A program made the position numbers and the translations under genes. This document shows, piece after piece, positions 1-17,214 of a DNA stretch of 64,000 nt (positions are counted from its first letter, which is position 1; the number at the start of each line of letters is the position of its first letter). The stretch spans positions 806,001-870,000 of the forward strand of contig NZ_JAPDHZ010000004.1 of NCBI RefSeq assembly GCF_029525555.1. The letters are read 5' to 3'. The DNA comes from Cohnella ginsengisoli (GTDB taxonomy: Bacteria > Bacillota > Bacilli > Paenibacillales > Paenibacillaceae). A model generated the notes under the pieces. The model did not search any database, was not told the DNA's origin, and saw only the letters and a list, made by a program, of their open reading frames with translations.

Positions 1-11
1 GATGAGGATAC

Positions 12-5733
<5,722 letters not shown>

Positions 5734-6081
5734 GCTGCGCATGACGGATTTTTATTGAATGTATTTCTCGCTCGATAGAAGCAGGAACGCATCCCGAATC
5801 ATCGGACCGATGAAGGGAGGCGTTCCTGTTTTTTTTGCGTTCTGAAGCCGGCGAAGGCGCAGCAGCAGACGACACGACCCGCCACCGGGACCGGATACGT
5901 GCAACAATCCGTTGAATGGCAACGCATGGAAAGGGAGAAGACGCGTTTTCGCACGCTCCGTCGACAAAGGAAATCTAAATATTCGTTGACGAATTGACAT
6001 GTTTTTCAGGGGGGCCGTCTGTACAATCTATCCTATATTCACGATTCGCTCGTCCTTCATCAAAAGAAGAGAGGTGCAGTT
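5734..6081. other. Intergenic region with one terminator
   Basis: About 350 bases with no convincing gene. It holds the terminator of the multi-HAMP kinase at its left end. TTGACA at 5994 and TACAAT at 6022 are promoter-like, but the 22-base spacing is too long for a standard sigma-A promoter. A reading frame opening at 5999 is only the downstream gene seen in a shifted frame. Confidence 0.5.
5782..5836 (+). terminator. Rho-independent terminator
   Basis: CAGGAACGC (5782-5790) pairs with GCGTTCCTG (5820-5828), followed by eight T. It lies 49 bases after the kinase stop codon. Confidence 0.85.
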
Positions 6082-7252
6082 ATGCGTGGAGATAAGAAGC
6101 GGTTCCCCCCTTGTCGTACTGATCGTCGCGACGTTGTTTGCAACGCTTGGCCTGACCTCGCTCGCAGCCATGCAGGATCGCGCTCCGCTCGCCGTCGCCG
6201 CCCCGATCTCGCAGCCGTCCTCGCTCGCGTCCGAGACGCAGCGCGAGCCGGCAGCTCCGCTTCAACCGGAAACTTCGCCTATCGTACCGCTTCCGGCCGC
6301 GATAAATTTGTCCTACCTGAACGGCCCTTCCTCCGTCAATCCCAATGAAATTCCCGAAGACAACCGAAAAAAGCCGCTTAAATTCACGCTCGACGAAGAG
6401 CTCGGGACGAACAAAGCCGGGACGCTCGCCGACAACGACGAAAAAGAAGGCACGGATGCGCAGAAAAAGACCCCGCGCGCGCCGTCCGTTTCGATATACG
6501 AAGTTACGGCTTATTATTTAAACGTGCGGGCCAATCCCTACAACGGCTCCAAAGTACTGCGCGTCGTTGAGCGCGGCACGCGCCTTGAAGTAGCGGCGGT
6601 CACGGAGAAAGGCTGGCTTCGCCTGAACGATGGCGGGTATGTACACGGCGGGTACGCATCGTTGATCGATCCCGACGAAGCGGTCGGTCGTACCCCCGGT
6701 GACGGCCTTCCGGTTCCGCAGACGGAAACTGCGACCTCCGCGAAAGAGCGGCAGGTTGAGCCGAAGGGAGCTGTCGCGGCAGAACCGGACGGCGTTAAAC
6801 AAGCCCCTTCTGATCCGTCAAGTCCAACGAATCGGGTGCGATCGGATTCCGGCTTGACGGAGGAGCATATCGCCAAGCTGTTCAGTGGAACGGCCCTCGC
6901 AGGCCACGGCATCGAGGATGTCGTCCTGGAGATCGAAGACGAGTATGGCATCAACGCCTTGTTCACGATTGCGGTCATGAAGCTCGAGAGCGGCAACGGC
7001 AAGAGCAAGCTGTCCCGCACCAAAAATAATTTGTTCGGGTTGAACGCGACATCGGGAGACGCGAACAATAAAGCGTTCAGTTTCAAGACAAAGGCGGATT
7101 CGGTGCGCAAATTCGGGCAGTTGCTGGCGGATAAATACGTGGACAAAGGGTTCACGACCATCGACAAGGTCGCGTCCAAATACTGTCCGGCGAGTTCAAG
7201 CTGGGCCGGGAAAGTCAAGGGAATCATGAAAAGCGATTACCGTAAACTGTAA
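6082..7252 (+). CDS. Secreted SH3b and glucosaminidase-domain protein (frameshifted)
   Basis: Predicted exported cell-wall hydrolase, 389 residues after repair. ATG 6082 follows GAGGTG and gives a basic start (MRGDKKRF) and a hydrophobic signal segment once one C is removed from the six-C run at 6105-6110. A low-complexity Pro/Glu-rich linker follows. Then comes an SH3b-like domain (about nt 6480-6670: YYLNVRANPYNGSKVLRVV, GWLRLNDGGYVHGGY). The C-terminal part is a mannosyl-glycoprotein endo-beta-N-acetylglucosaminidase type domain (about nt 6860-7250: IAVMKLESGNGKSKLS, NNLFGLNA, the probable catalytic Glu lying in KLESG). Such proteins cleave peptidoglycan glycan strands. The gene stands alone between two terminators. 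The domain calls are firm; the physiological role (growth, separation or spore release) is not shown. Confidence 0.8.
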
Positions 7253-7280
7253 ACTTGGGTTATACTTGCATTAGCATGGA

Positions 7281-7306
7281 GACTGTCGAATATTCGACAG
7301 TCTTTT
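7281..7306 (+). terminator. Rho-independent terminator
   Basis: A perfect 22-base palindrome centred on GAATATTC (7281-7302) runs into five T. It sits 28 bases after the glucosaminidase gene. Confidence 0.85.
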
Positions 7307-7404
7307 TCCTTTTCTTCATGTTGTTTTAACATGGCCCGTTAGGGGTATAGACAGTCCGTGTAGACTTGAAACAGATCGGCGGACATGCGAAAGGGGTAAA
7401 CGCG

Positions 7405-10028
7405 ATGTCAGGCTTGCCGCAGTCCTTGCTCGGCACGGGGGGAACAATGGTTTCAATTATCGCTTCACGGCATCGGAATCGCGGATGCGACCGGCAGGTG
7501 GGTCGCGGTAAACGAAGCGCTGGCCAGCATGCTGGGATACGCCGAATCCGCTTTGGTCGGCATCCCGTTGGAAGCGCTCTTCGATTCGGCCGAACGGGAG
7601 GGTGAAGACCGATCGGATGCGGACGATTTGCATGCGGGCGCCGTGAGCAGCGTAACGCTTATAGACAGCGGCGGCAAGCTGGTGAGGTTCGACGCGTCGG
7701 CATCGAGAATCATAGCGGACGAAGGGGAGGGACCGTTTACGCTATGGCAATTTTACGAGACGGAGGATAGAAGGCGCACCGAAGAAGAGCTGGAGACGCT
7801 TCGGGAACGACAGCGTATCATCGGAGAAAATATCATCGATCTCTATTACATATGCGACCTTGAAGGCCGAATCGTCGAAGCGGCGCCCAATGCATACGTG
7901 CTGCTCGGCTATCGGCAGGGCGAACTCGTCGGATTGCACGAGCGCATGCTTTTCGACGAGCAGGATCTGAAGCGCTACGAGCTCCAATGCCCACAGGATT
8001 ACGCGCTGAAGGAATATCGGCTCAAGCGCAAGGACGGCAAAACGCTTTGGTTCGAAGCCGGCGTCAAACGGATTCAGGATAAAGCCGGAAAGGCGTTCAA
8101 GCTGTTCGTCGGACGCGAGGTCACCGCACGCAAAAAGCACGAAAGCATGTCCGCGGAAGCCGAACGAATCGCGGCGATCGGCAGCTGGGAATGGGGGGCG
8201 GAGAGCGGACGTTTCTGCCACTCATCGAATTTAACCCGTATTTACGAAAATGCCGCCGAGCGCGCGGCGGGCGATGAGCTGACCTTGCCGAGTCTGGTCG
8301 CCGCCGAGGATCGCCAAGCCTTTGCGGAGCTTGCGAACGAAGCCGCGAACGGGGGAGAACTCAGCTTCGAAACGCGCTTGACCATGAAAGACGCTTCGGT
8401 CAAATACGTCTATATCCGCGGGACGGCCGTCTATTCCGATCAAGGCGAGGCGGTTGGTCTGGTCGGCACCGTGCAGGACATCACCGACCGCAAGCTCGTC
8501 GAGCTTAAGCTGCAGGAAAGCGTCGAACGCTATACGTCGCTTAAGAAGTACAATCACGATGCCGTCGTGTCCATCGACTTGGAGGGACGCGTCATCAATG
8601 CCAACCAGGTCGCCCAGGAGCTGACCGGCTATACGGTGAGCGAGATGATCGGTTATCCGATCGCCACGTTCACGGGCTGGAAGCGATTCGTTCCGCATCG
8701 CGGCAACGTCGACGCCTCGGAGGCGGAGATTCGCCATAACGACAAAATCACGCATAAGGACGGCAGCACGCGCGAGGTGCTGACGACGCTGGCGCCCATC
8801 ATTATTCGCGGCGAAAACGTCGGCTATTATTTGATCATTAAGGATATCACCGAACAGAAAAAGCTGCTCATCGAAAAGGAAAGCGCCGAGTCGACGAACA
8901 AAGCGAAAAGCGAGTTTCTCGCGATGATGAGCCACGAGATCCGTACGCCGATGAACGGCATTATCGGCATGACGGACCTGCTGCTCGACGGCGACAACTT
9001 GTCGGAGACGCAGCGGAGCTATCTGAACGTCGTCCGCAAGAGCGGAGAGACGCTGCTGGCCATCATCGGCGAGATCCTGGACTTTTCCAAGATCGACTCG
9101 GGGAAAACGGAGCTCACGATGGAAACGTTCGATATACGCGCCTGCGTCTTTGAATCGCTCGACGTCGTCTCGGCCAAGGCGAGAGACAAGGGCCTCCAGA
9201 CCGAAGTATCGGTCGATCCCGGCGTACCGAAGCTTGCCGTCGGCGACGCGAGCCGATTGAAGCAAGTATTAATGAATCTCCTCAGCAACGCGGTCAAATT
9301 TACGACGGCCGGCGGCGTGTACGTGACAGTCGTCCGGTGCGAAGCCGAGCGAGGCAAGATCGGGCTCAAATTCACGGTGAAGGATACGGGGATCGGCATT
9401 CCGAAGGAAAAGTCGTTCAAGCTTTTTCAGCCGTTCTATCAGATCGCCAACCAGTTCACGAAGGAAACGGAAGGGACGGGCCTGGGCCTCGCGATCTGCA
9501 AAAAGCTGGCCGTTCTGATGGGCGGCGACATTTGGCTCGAGCAGAGCGTGGCGCAGGGCGCGGCGTTTTCGTTCACGGTCGCGCTCGATCCCGCCGATGC
9601 GTCCGACGATTCGGCGGTCCAGCCGGCGAGCGCGGCACAGGAAGCTGACGTTGCGCGTCCGCTGCGGATCCTCGTCGCGGAGGATAACAAGATCAATCAG
9701 CTCGTCATGCTTAAAATTTTGGAGAAGCTGGGTCATCGCGTCCTCATCGCCGCGCATGGCATCGAAGCGGTCGAAGCGGCGACGCGCGATGCGTTCGACC
9801 TGATCTTCATGGACGTGCAAATGCCCGGGGTCGACGGCATCGAAGCGACGCGGATGATCCGGGAACGCCTGCCCGCGGAGACGTGCCCGGTCATCGTGGC
9901 GGTGACGGCGAACGCGCTTAAGGGGGGACCGGGAGCGGTTCATGGCCGCGGGCATGGACGAGTATATGAGCAAGCCGATTTATACGAGCCTGGTCAAGGA
10001 AATGATCGGCAGATTTTTCGGAAGATGA
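7405..10028 (+). CDS. PAS-rich hybrid histidine kinase (frameshifted)
   Basis: Soluble hybrid sensor kinase, 873 residues after repair. ATG 7405 lies behind AAAGGGG. About four PAS modules occupy the first 500 residues (for example IIGENIIDLYYICDLEGR and AVVSIDLEGRVINANQ), with PAC-like ends (VGTVQDITDRK, LIIKDITEQKK). HisKA carries MSHEIRTPMNG, HATPase has NLLSNAVKFT, DTGIGIP and GTGLGL, and a C-terminal receiver has MDVQMPGVDG and MSKP. The frame breaks at 7437-7442 and 9922-9927, each a six-G run where five fit. The second break would otherwise destroy the end of the receiver. No membrane segment is visible, so PAS ligands or redox state are likely inputs. The partner is unknown. Confidence 0.85.
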
Positions 10029-10055
10029 TCATGAAACAAGAAAGAAGCGATTGCG

Positions 10056-13000
10056 TTGACTGAGGACAGCAAGCTGCCTTTCCACCCCGTACTGTCCGCC
10101 TGGTTCGCTTCGACGTTCGGGGAGCCGACCGACGTGCAGGTAAAAGCCTGGTCTTCGATCGCCGAAGGACAGCATACGTTGATCGCCGCGCCGACCGGGT
10201 CCGGCAAGACGCTGGCGGCGCTGCTGCCCTGCCTCGACCGCATCGCGAGAAGCGATACCGCAGGCAAGCGGCAGCCTGCCGTTCGCACGTTGTACATTAC
10301 GCCGTTGAAGGCGCTGAATAACGATATTCATCATCACGTGACGGACTTCGCCCGGCAGCTCGACGCATGGGCTTCGGAGCGGGGCGAGCATTGGCCGGGC
10401 ATCCGGAGCGAGGTGCGGACCGGGGATACGACGCCGGCGAAGCGGGCTGCCATGCTTCGCCGGCCGCCGGATTTGCTGGTAACGACGCCGGAATCGTTCT
10501 ATTTGCTGCTGACTTCCCTCAAAGGCAGGGACATGCTGGCGACCGTCGAGCAAGTCATCGTTGACGAGATCCACGACCTTGCCGCGGACAAGCGCGGCTC
10601 GCATCTGTCGCTCTCGCTGGAACGGCTGTCGGCGCTATGCGCGCATCCCGTCCAGCGGATCGGCGTATCCGCGACGCAAAAGCCGCTGTCCCGCGTCGCA
10701 AGGTTTCTGGGCGGATGGGAGGAGCCGGCACGGGAGGAAGCTGCGGAGGCGATGCAGCCTCGGCCTGTGGCGATCGTAGAGAGCGGCATGACGAAGCGCC
10801 TAAGCGTCAAGGTGACCATGCCCGAGCCGACGGCTCCTTCGGCTGGAAGGGAGGCCGTCTGGAAGCCGCTGCTCGACCGGATCATGGAGGCCATGGCGGA
10901 CAGCCGTTCCGTCCTCTTATTCGTGAACAGCAGACGGCTCTCGGAGCGGCTGACGCTCCGGCTGAACGACCATGTCGGCTACGAGATGGCGCGCTCTCAT
11001 CATGGCAGCCTGGCACGGGAGCGAAGGCTCGAAGCCGAGCGGCTGCTCAAGAGCGGGGGAGCTAAGATGCATCGTCGCGACGTCTTCGCTCGAGCTGGGC
11101 ATCGATATCGGCCACATCGATCTCGTCATCCAGATCGATACGCCGCTCGCCGCAGACCGCGGCATTCAGCGGATCGGCCGCGCGGGGCATGCCGTGGGCG
11201 AAGAGAGCCGGGGGCTGATGATCGTCCGCGCCAAGGCGCTGCTGCCCGAGGCGGCCGTGCTAAGCCGGCTCGTCTCTCGGCGCGAGATCGAAGATATCGA
11301 GATTCCGTACGGACCGATGGACGTGCTGTCGCAGCAGGCGGTGGCCATCGTGTCGATGGACGATTGGCGCGCGGACGACTTGCTTCGCCTCGTTCGGCGA
11401 AGCGACAGCTACCGGGGATACGACGAGCGGCGCTTCAGGGAAATGCTGAAGGTGCTGTCCGGATTTTATCCTTTTTTCAAGCCGCTGCTCGATTGGGACG
11501 CGCGCTCGGACCTTTTGACGGCCAGGGCAGTCGGTCGTGCGGCCGCCGTGCGCGGAGCGGGCACGATTCCGCAAAGCGGCGGGTATCCGGTGCATCATAT
11601 GGATAGCAGGGCGCATCTGGGCGAGCTCGACGAGGAGTTCATCCAAGAGAGCCGCGTGGGCGACGTCTTCCAGCTCGGCGCGGGCTCGTGGATGATCCGC
11701 GAGATCAAAAACGACCGCGTCTATGTCGCCGAAGCGGCCAACCGGTTCAGCGAGGTGCCTTTCTGGCGCAATGAAGCGGGCGGGCGATCTTATGAACTCG
11801 GACAGAAAATCGGCGCGTTCTGGCGGGAAATCGCCGGGCGTCTCGGCCTCGACGAAGAAGCGGACGGCGCAGATGGCGCGAACGGCGCGAATGCGGCGCG
11901 GGAGCGAGCGTACGATGACGAGGTCGCGACATGGCTGCGCGGCGAGTTCGGCATGGACGCGGCTGCTTCCGAATCGCTGATCGGCCATGTGCGCGCCCAA
12001 CGCCGCGCAAGCGCCGTGCCGACCGATGCACGTATCGTCGTCGAACACTACCGCGACGTCATGAACCAAACGCATATGGTCATCCACAATTTTTTCGGGA
12101 CCAGCGTGAACCGCGCCTGGCTGCTCGCGCTTCAGCGGCAATTCGAGCTGCTCATGCCCTACCGGCTTTACGGCAACGCCAAGGATAACGGCATCGAGAT
12201 CGTGCTGCCGGAGTGGGATGCCTCCTGGATGCGAATCTTGAGCCAGGTATCGACGGCGAACGTCGAGACGCTGCTGTCGGAGGCGGTGACCGGCTCGCCG
12301 CTGCTCGCGGTCGCCTTCCGCAAAATCGCGGAAACGTCGCTTCTCCTTGCCCGCAGCTTCACGCGTACGCCGATGTGGCAAAAGCGGCTGCGCAGCGAGG
12401 AGCTGCTGCGCAAGGCGCTTCCCTACGGCGCGCAATTCCCTTATCTCGGCGAAGCGATGCGCGAGGCGCTTCACGAGTACCTCAGCTTCGGCGATCTGCG
12501 CCGCATGCTGGAGGCCGTTGAAGAAGGGCGTATCGAGATCGTCGTCCGCGAAACGCCGTATCCTTCGCCGCTCGCCTCCCAGTTCATGGCCGATTACGTG
12601 AACATGCGGATCTACGAAGGGGACGGCCTGGACGAATCGACGCGGCGCCAAATCTTGCAGATCAACCACGAGCTGGCCCGCGAACTGTTCGGCGGGGCAG
12701 ATGCCGGCCCGGCCGTATCCGAAGAAGCGATGGCGCAAATGCAAGCGAGCCTGTCGTCGCCGTCGCGCGAGCCCGAAGGCCCGGCCGACCTCGTCTCGCT
12801 GCTCAAGAACAGAGGCGATCTCACGGCCGGCGAGATCGTCAAAGCCGCCGGCGAACGCAGCCTGTCCTGGCTGAGCGGGCTGGAAGAGAGCGGTGCCGCC
12901 GTCGCGATCCGCATGCCTGGCGACGAGGAGCCGCGCTACTTCGTATCCGATGAAGCGGAGCTGTACGCGCGATTCCCGCAGGATCCGGCTTCGGTCCTTT

Positions 13001-14512
13001 TTATCCTGGGGCGCTACGCGGACCAGCGGATGTCCTTCACCGAAGCGGATCTCGTCGAGCGGTATCCGCTGCTGGACCTGCCCGGAGCCGCCGATGCCGT
13101 GCGGCTGCTGCTCGAACGCGAACTGATCCAGCGCGCGCCGCACGCCTCCGGCGAGGACGAACGGCTGTGGACGAGCGTGCAGGTCGCCTCCAAGCTCGTC
13201 CGCTGGTCGGTTCGGCACGCCCGATCCCAGGCCGAGCCGGCGGACGCGATCCGCTGGTGCAGCCAGATCGCGCTGCTCCAGCATGCTTTGCCCGGTTCGC
13301 AAATGCAGGGCGGCGAAGGCTTGCTGGCGGCCATCGGCAAGCTCCAGGGCCTTTTCCTCCCGCTGTCGCACTGGGAGACGCTGATTCTGCCCGCGCGCGT
13401 GCAAGGCTATCGCAAGGAGGACCTGGACCTGCTCTGCGCGACGGGCGAGGTACTCTGGATCGGCCGTCGCGAGGAGGAGGAGCGAGAGGGCAAGATCGCC
13501 TTCTTCCTGGCTGACGACAAGGCGCTGTACGAACCGTATGCGGAAGCCGCGCGCCGGCGGGAAGCGACGACGCGTCATCCGCAGCTGGCGAAGCTCATAC
13601 GTGAGAGCGGGGCGAGCTTCCTTACGAAGCTCTCCAGGGAGACGGATACGCGGCCGTCGGAGCTGCTGCCCGCGCTCATCGACCTGGCCTGGGAAGGTCT
13701 CGTCTCCAACGACCAATTCGCGCCGCTCCGGCTTCACGCCGACCAGGCGGGGGGCCAAGCGTCAGTTCCAAGGACGGACGGGTTCGGGGCTTGGACGCTG
13801 GTACGCCGTGTCCGGCTTGCTTGAATCCGCGAGCGAAGACGAAGATATCGACGACGATCTTCCGTCTGGCCGCAGCGCTTCCGAATCGCAACAGTCGCCG
13901 GTGCTCGCCTGGACCAAGCACCTGCTCGACACTTACGGGATGGTGAACCGGGAGCTCGTCTCCAAGGTGTCGCCCTATCCTTGGGACGTCCTTCAAGGCG
14001 TACTGAGGCAGCTGGAGGACTGGGGGCTGGTGACGCGAGGCGCCTTCATCCGCGGTCTCGAAGCTTTGCAGTTCGCTACGCCGGCTTTCCGCGATGCGGT
14101 CAAGCGTCCGGCAGGCAGCGGCGACGGCCAGCTGGCCGTGTTGTCCGCCGCCGATCCGGCCAATCCCTTCGGGCTGATCGCGGAATGGCCATCCGGCGGC
14201 CAAGGCATTTCCTTCGCTCGCAAGCCCGGCAATTTTCTGCTGCTGGACGGGGAAAAGTGGCGCTATTGGGTCGAAAACAACGGCAAGCGCGTCTATAGCC
14301 TGGAAGCGGATGCCGGCGATCTGAAGGCGCGGGGAGAAGCGGACCGGCTGCAAGCCGCGTTCCAGACGATCATTCGCCGGCAGAAGCTCGTCAAGCTCAA
14401 AATGGACGAATGGAACGGCAAAGCCGCCGCCGAAACGGAAGCGGGACGCGCGCTGATATCCCATGGCGCGGAGAAGCAAATGCGATCGCTCGTGCTTTGG
14501 TTAAAAACGTGA
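10056..14512 (+). CDS. Lhr-type DEAD/DEAH-box helicase (frameshifted)
   Basis: Large ATP-dependent 3'-5' helicase, 1484 residues after repair, similar in length to E. coli Lhr. The N-terminal motor shows motif I AAPTGSGKT, Ia TPLKAL, II DEIH, III SAT, and in the second RecA lobe SSLELGIDIG and QRIGRAGH. The long C-terminal half contains winged-helix/Lhr-like segments and ends KTLVLWLKT-like at 14512. The start is TTG 10056 behind AAAGAAG; an in-frame stop at 10032 excludes a start further upstream. Breaks lie at 11055-11059 (five G, four expected) and 13749-13754 (six G, five expected). The first falls just before motifs V and VI, so an unrepaired protein would be dead. Lhr proteins act in DNA repair; the context adds nothing further. 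Confidence 0.85.
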
Positions 14513-14581
14513 CGCGAGATTGCAAGTAAAGGATTCCATGCGCCGCCCGAATGCTGCTTCTCAATCGAAAGGGGTGGACGA

Positions 14582-15832
14582 ATGAAAATCGATTATGTCG
14601 ACGTTCTCGATAAAATCTCGGATAAACTATACAAGTCCGGCATGGACGTGATGCAAACAGCCAGCCGATTTATTCCCGCCAATACGTTCTGCATCGCGAA
14701 TTTGGATCGCGTATCCACCGTCGTCCTCAATGCTTTCAACCGGGACAAGACCATTCTCACGGAGGGGCTTGTCGTAGCCAACGAGGAATCGTATTGCGCG
14801 TTGGTCACGGAGAAAGCCCGCGGACCGCTCGTCATCGAAAACAACCTGACGCATCCGCTGACCAAGGATATGCCCGCGACGCAATTTGTGGGCGGCTGTT
14901 CCTTTTTAGGAGTGCCCATATTGACGCCCGACGGTCAGATATACGGATCGTTATGCGCTTTCGACGACCGTTTTTATTTATTCGAACAACGCGATGTCGA
15001 GCTCATGCTGTCTTTGTCCAAATTTTTCACCGACGTGCTGGCCTTGGATGATTCCGTCGAGCAGCTGAAGGAGGCCCAGGCGAAGGCGATGCGCGCGCTC
15101 GAAGAAAAGGACAACCTGCTCGCCGTGCTGAGCCACGAGATTCGCACGCCGATGAACGGAGTATTAGGGATGGCCAATCTGCTGCGTTCGACGGATTTGA
15201 CCGAGGAGCAACGGAATTACGTTACCGTCATCGAAGATTGCGGAGAAGGGCTAATGGCGATGCTGAACCAGATATTGGAGCATTCCAAGATCGCGGCGGG
15301 AAGGATGAGCGTGGAGTCCGAACCGTTCAACGTCGTTGAATGCGCGGAACAGGCGCTGCAGATCCATGCGTTCGAAGCCGGAAATAAGCGTATCGGGCTC
15401 CGCCTGTCCATCGACGACGACGCGCTCGGCAATTATGAGGGGGACGGTCTGAAAATCAGGCAAGTCCTCATTAATCTCGTCAGCAACGCGGTAAAGTTCA
15501 CCGAGCGCGGAGAAGTGTCGTTGTCGATCGAGCGGGAAGACCGGCCTGTCAAGGACGGGAGGGTCTGGTTATCCTTCAGCGTATGCGACACGGGGATGGG
15601 CATCTCGCCGGAGCGCAAGGACCAGCTGTTCCGCTCGTTTTCCCAGGTCCACGACAAATCGATTAGATGCAATTATGGAGGCATCGGCCTCGGATTGTCG
15701 ATCTGCCGCCAGTACGCCGAGCTGATGGGCGGGACAATCGAGTTGACGAACACCGGTCCGGGCGGGTCTTGCTTCACGCTCACCGTTCCGCTTCGTACCC
15801 AGCAGAACCGCCAAGCTTCTAACGCGGTCTAA
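14582..15832 (+). CDS. GAF-domain histidine kinase
   Basis: Soluble sensor kinase of 416 residues, intact. ATG 14582 follows AAAGGGGTGG. Residues 1-155 form a GAF domain (for example PLVIENNLTHPL, FVGGCSFLGVPILTPDG), of the type found in small-molecule or redox sensors. HisKA has LSHEIRTPMNG near residue 185. HATPase shows LVSNAVKFTERGE, CDTGMGIS and YGGIGLGLSI, with IGLGL replacing the usual TGLGL. There is no receiver domain, so a separate response regulator must exist, but none is adjacent. It follows the helicase by about 70 bases and may be transcribed with it. Confidence 0.85.
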   Translation: MKIDYVDVLDKISDKLYKSGMDVMQTASRFIPANTFCIANLDRVSTVVLNAFNRDKTILTEGLVVANEESYCALVTEKARGPLVIENNLTHPLTKDMPATQFVGGCSFLGVPILTPDGQIYGSLCAFDDRFYLFEQRDVELMLSLSKFFTDVLALDDSVEQLKEAQAKAMRALEEKDNLLAVLSHEIRTPMNGVLGMANLLRSTDLTEEQRNYVTVIEDCGEGLMAMLNQILEHSKIAAGRMSVESEPFNVVECAEQALQIHAFEAGNKRIGLRLSIDDDALGNYEGDGLKIRQVLINLVSNAVKFTERGEVSLSIEREDRPVKDGRVWLSFSVCDTGMGISPERKDQLFRSFSQVHDKSIRCNYGGIGLGLSICRQYAELMGGTIELTNTGPGGSCFTLTVPLRTQQNRQASNAV

Positions 15833-15863
15833 GCGCGCAGGCGACCGCGGGTCGCCTGCGCGC
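15833..15863. terminator. Strong stem-loop between convergent genes
   Basis: A perfect 14-bp GC-rich stem (15833-15846 with 15850-15863) and a 3-base loop begin at the kinase stop codon. No T-run follows on either strand, so intrinsic termination is uncertain. Confidence 0.45.
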
Positions 15864-15901
15864 ATGGGCTGCTGCTTCCGGCGCACACGCGCCGATTTGC
15901 T

Positions 15902-16629
15902 TTACCCCCACTTGATACCGGTCTTAAAGCCCGCGCCGTGACCCGCGGCCTGCCCGCCGAGCTGGACGCCGGCGCCTTGCGGGCCCATATGCGCGCCGGC
16001 TTCCAGTCCGACGCCGTATTTTCCTCCCACTTGGCCGCCAGCCTTCGCTTCCAGGCCTGCATGGGGGGTTCAATTGCGCTTTCGCCTGAAGGCCTGCGCC
16101 GTAGGGGCCTCCGAGCTGGGCGCCGCCATGGAACGAAGCGACCTGGCCGCCGCCGACTTGGGCGCCAGCCTGAATGCCCGCGCCGTTCGCGCCGGCGAAT
16201 TGGCCGCCGATGTTCGCGTGAATGCCATGTCCCCCCGCCGATCCCGCCCCCCGCTTGAAGGCCAAGGCCGTACTCTCCGCCTAAGTAGGCTCCCGTATGA
16301 ACGCCGGTTCCGTATCCGCCGCCATAATAGCCTTGCGCGTGCATGCCCGCTTCAAGCGGACCGAGATGGCTCTGCGCCTGAAATCCCGCATGATGAGCCG
16401 AACTGTCTGGGCCGGTCTGCGAAGGAGGGAGCACGGGCATCGGCATCTGTTCGAGGCCCGGGTAAGGGGTGCCTGGCTGATACGAATCGGCGTAATAAGG
16501 ACGGGAAGGATAGCTCTCGGAATAAGAGAGGCCCGGATATCCATAATAATCGGGAGCGAAGCCGTTGTAAGATTGAACGTAACCATAACCGAAGCCTTGA
16601 CCGAACGAGCCTCGCGGATTGATGTGCAT
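15902..16629 (-). CDS. Glycine-rich repeat protein (frameshifted)
   Basis: Unrecognised protein, 241 residues after repair. The ATG at 16629 follows GGAGG with 8-base spacing and is preferred over the ATG at 16644. The N-terminal 75 residues are rich in Tyr, Pro and Gly (YGYVQSYNGFAPDYYGYPG). The rest is a Gly/Ala/Gln repeat in which G-x-G-(I/L/V)-(Q/E)-A-(G/K)-A recurs about seven times (GLGLQAG, GAGIQAGAQ, GAGLQAKAQ, AGLEAKAG, GVGLEAGAH, GAGVQLGGQ, GAGFKTG). There is no signal peptide or membrane helix. Breaks lie at 16231-16236 (or the neighbouring C-run near 16247-16252) and at 16063-16068, each one base too many. The composition suggests a surface, spore-coat or matrix protein; that is inference only. 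Confidence 0.6.
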
Positions 16630-16800
16630 GGCGCTAGCCTCCATTGGTTTTCATGATGGGTTAGCCTATTCCGCGAATGCCGCCAAGGACACCCGCCCGG
16701 TTAAAAAATGGGCGTCTGCGGCAGGGTAGCAGGCGACGTCTTAAGGGTAAGGGACAGCATAGGCGCTCACAAATCGCCGCGAAAGAAGGGAGGAGCTGGA

Positions 16801-17142
16801 ATGCCCGCATCGATCGCAGATGTCACGCAATGGCTCGAATCGCAAACGGACAAGGAACTGGTCGTAATCAAGCATGAGGATCGGGACCTCGACGAGGTCA
16901 GAATCCGGCTCGAGCGCGTCGAGCGCAGAGGAGAGCGGAGCGAGGCGCTTGACGACTATACGAACGGCGCCTCGCTGATGCTCATGGGCAGCGGGACGGT
17001 CGTCACGGAAGGCAGGGAAGAGCCCTTGCCGTCCGATGCGTTCGAGATTCCGCTCGAAGGACTAAGCCTGACTGAAACGGCCGAAGGCGCGGCTTTGCTC
17101 GTGACGGAGCGCGCCCGCTATTCGATCAAGGTTCGAGATTGA
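16801..17142 (+). CDS. Conserved-looking hypothetical protein, 113 aa
   Basis: Small acidic soluble protein, not recognised. ATG 16801 is preceded by GGGAGGAG at good spacing; the frame is open further upstream but without a ribosome site. The sequence alternates charged and hydrophobic residues (DEVRIRLERVERRGERSE, GSGTVVTEG, FEIPLEGLSLTE, ALLVTERARYSIKV), consistent with a small beta-rich domain. There is no signal peptide or membrane segment. A bidirectional terminator follows immediately. Codon use matches the neighbours and the frame is intact, so it is probably a real gene of unknown function. Confidence 0.6.
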   Translation: MPASIADVTQWLESQTDKELVVIKHEDRDLDEVRIRLERVERRGERSEALDDYTNGASLMLMGSGTVVTEGREEPLPSDAFEIPLEGLSLTETAEGAALLVTERARYSIKVRD

Positions 17143-17149
17143 GCGATGA

Positions 17150-17183
17150 AAAACGCCCGCTGCCGAATTGGCGCGGGCGTTTT
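17150..17183. terminator. Bidirectional terminator
   Basis: AAAACGCCCGC (17150-17160) pairs with GCGGGCGTTTT (17173-17183). T-tracts on both strands serve the 113-aa gene and the convergent 30-aa peptide gene. Confidence 0.75.
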
Positions 17184-17214
17184 GCGTATGAAAGGACGGG
17201 AAACGGGGCTGCGC

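Noticed and set aside
5999..6110. ATG 5999 as start of the glucosaminidase gene
   Set aside because: The segment has no ribosome site and no signal peptide. Removing one C at 6105-6110 joins the well-placed ATG 6082 to a proper signal peptide.
11260..13758. 832-codon minus-strand frame opposite the Lhr helicase
   Set aside because: The plus strand carries clear helicase motifs and codon periodicity; the minus frame shows no domain and is a GC-rich antisense shadow.
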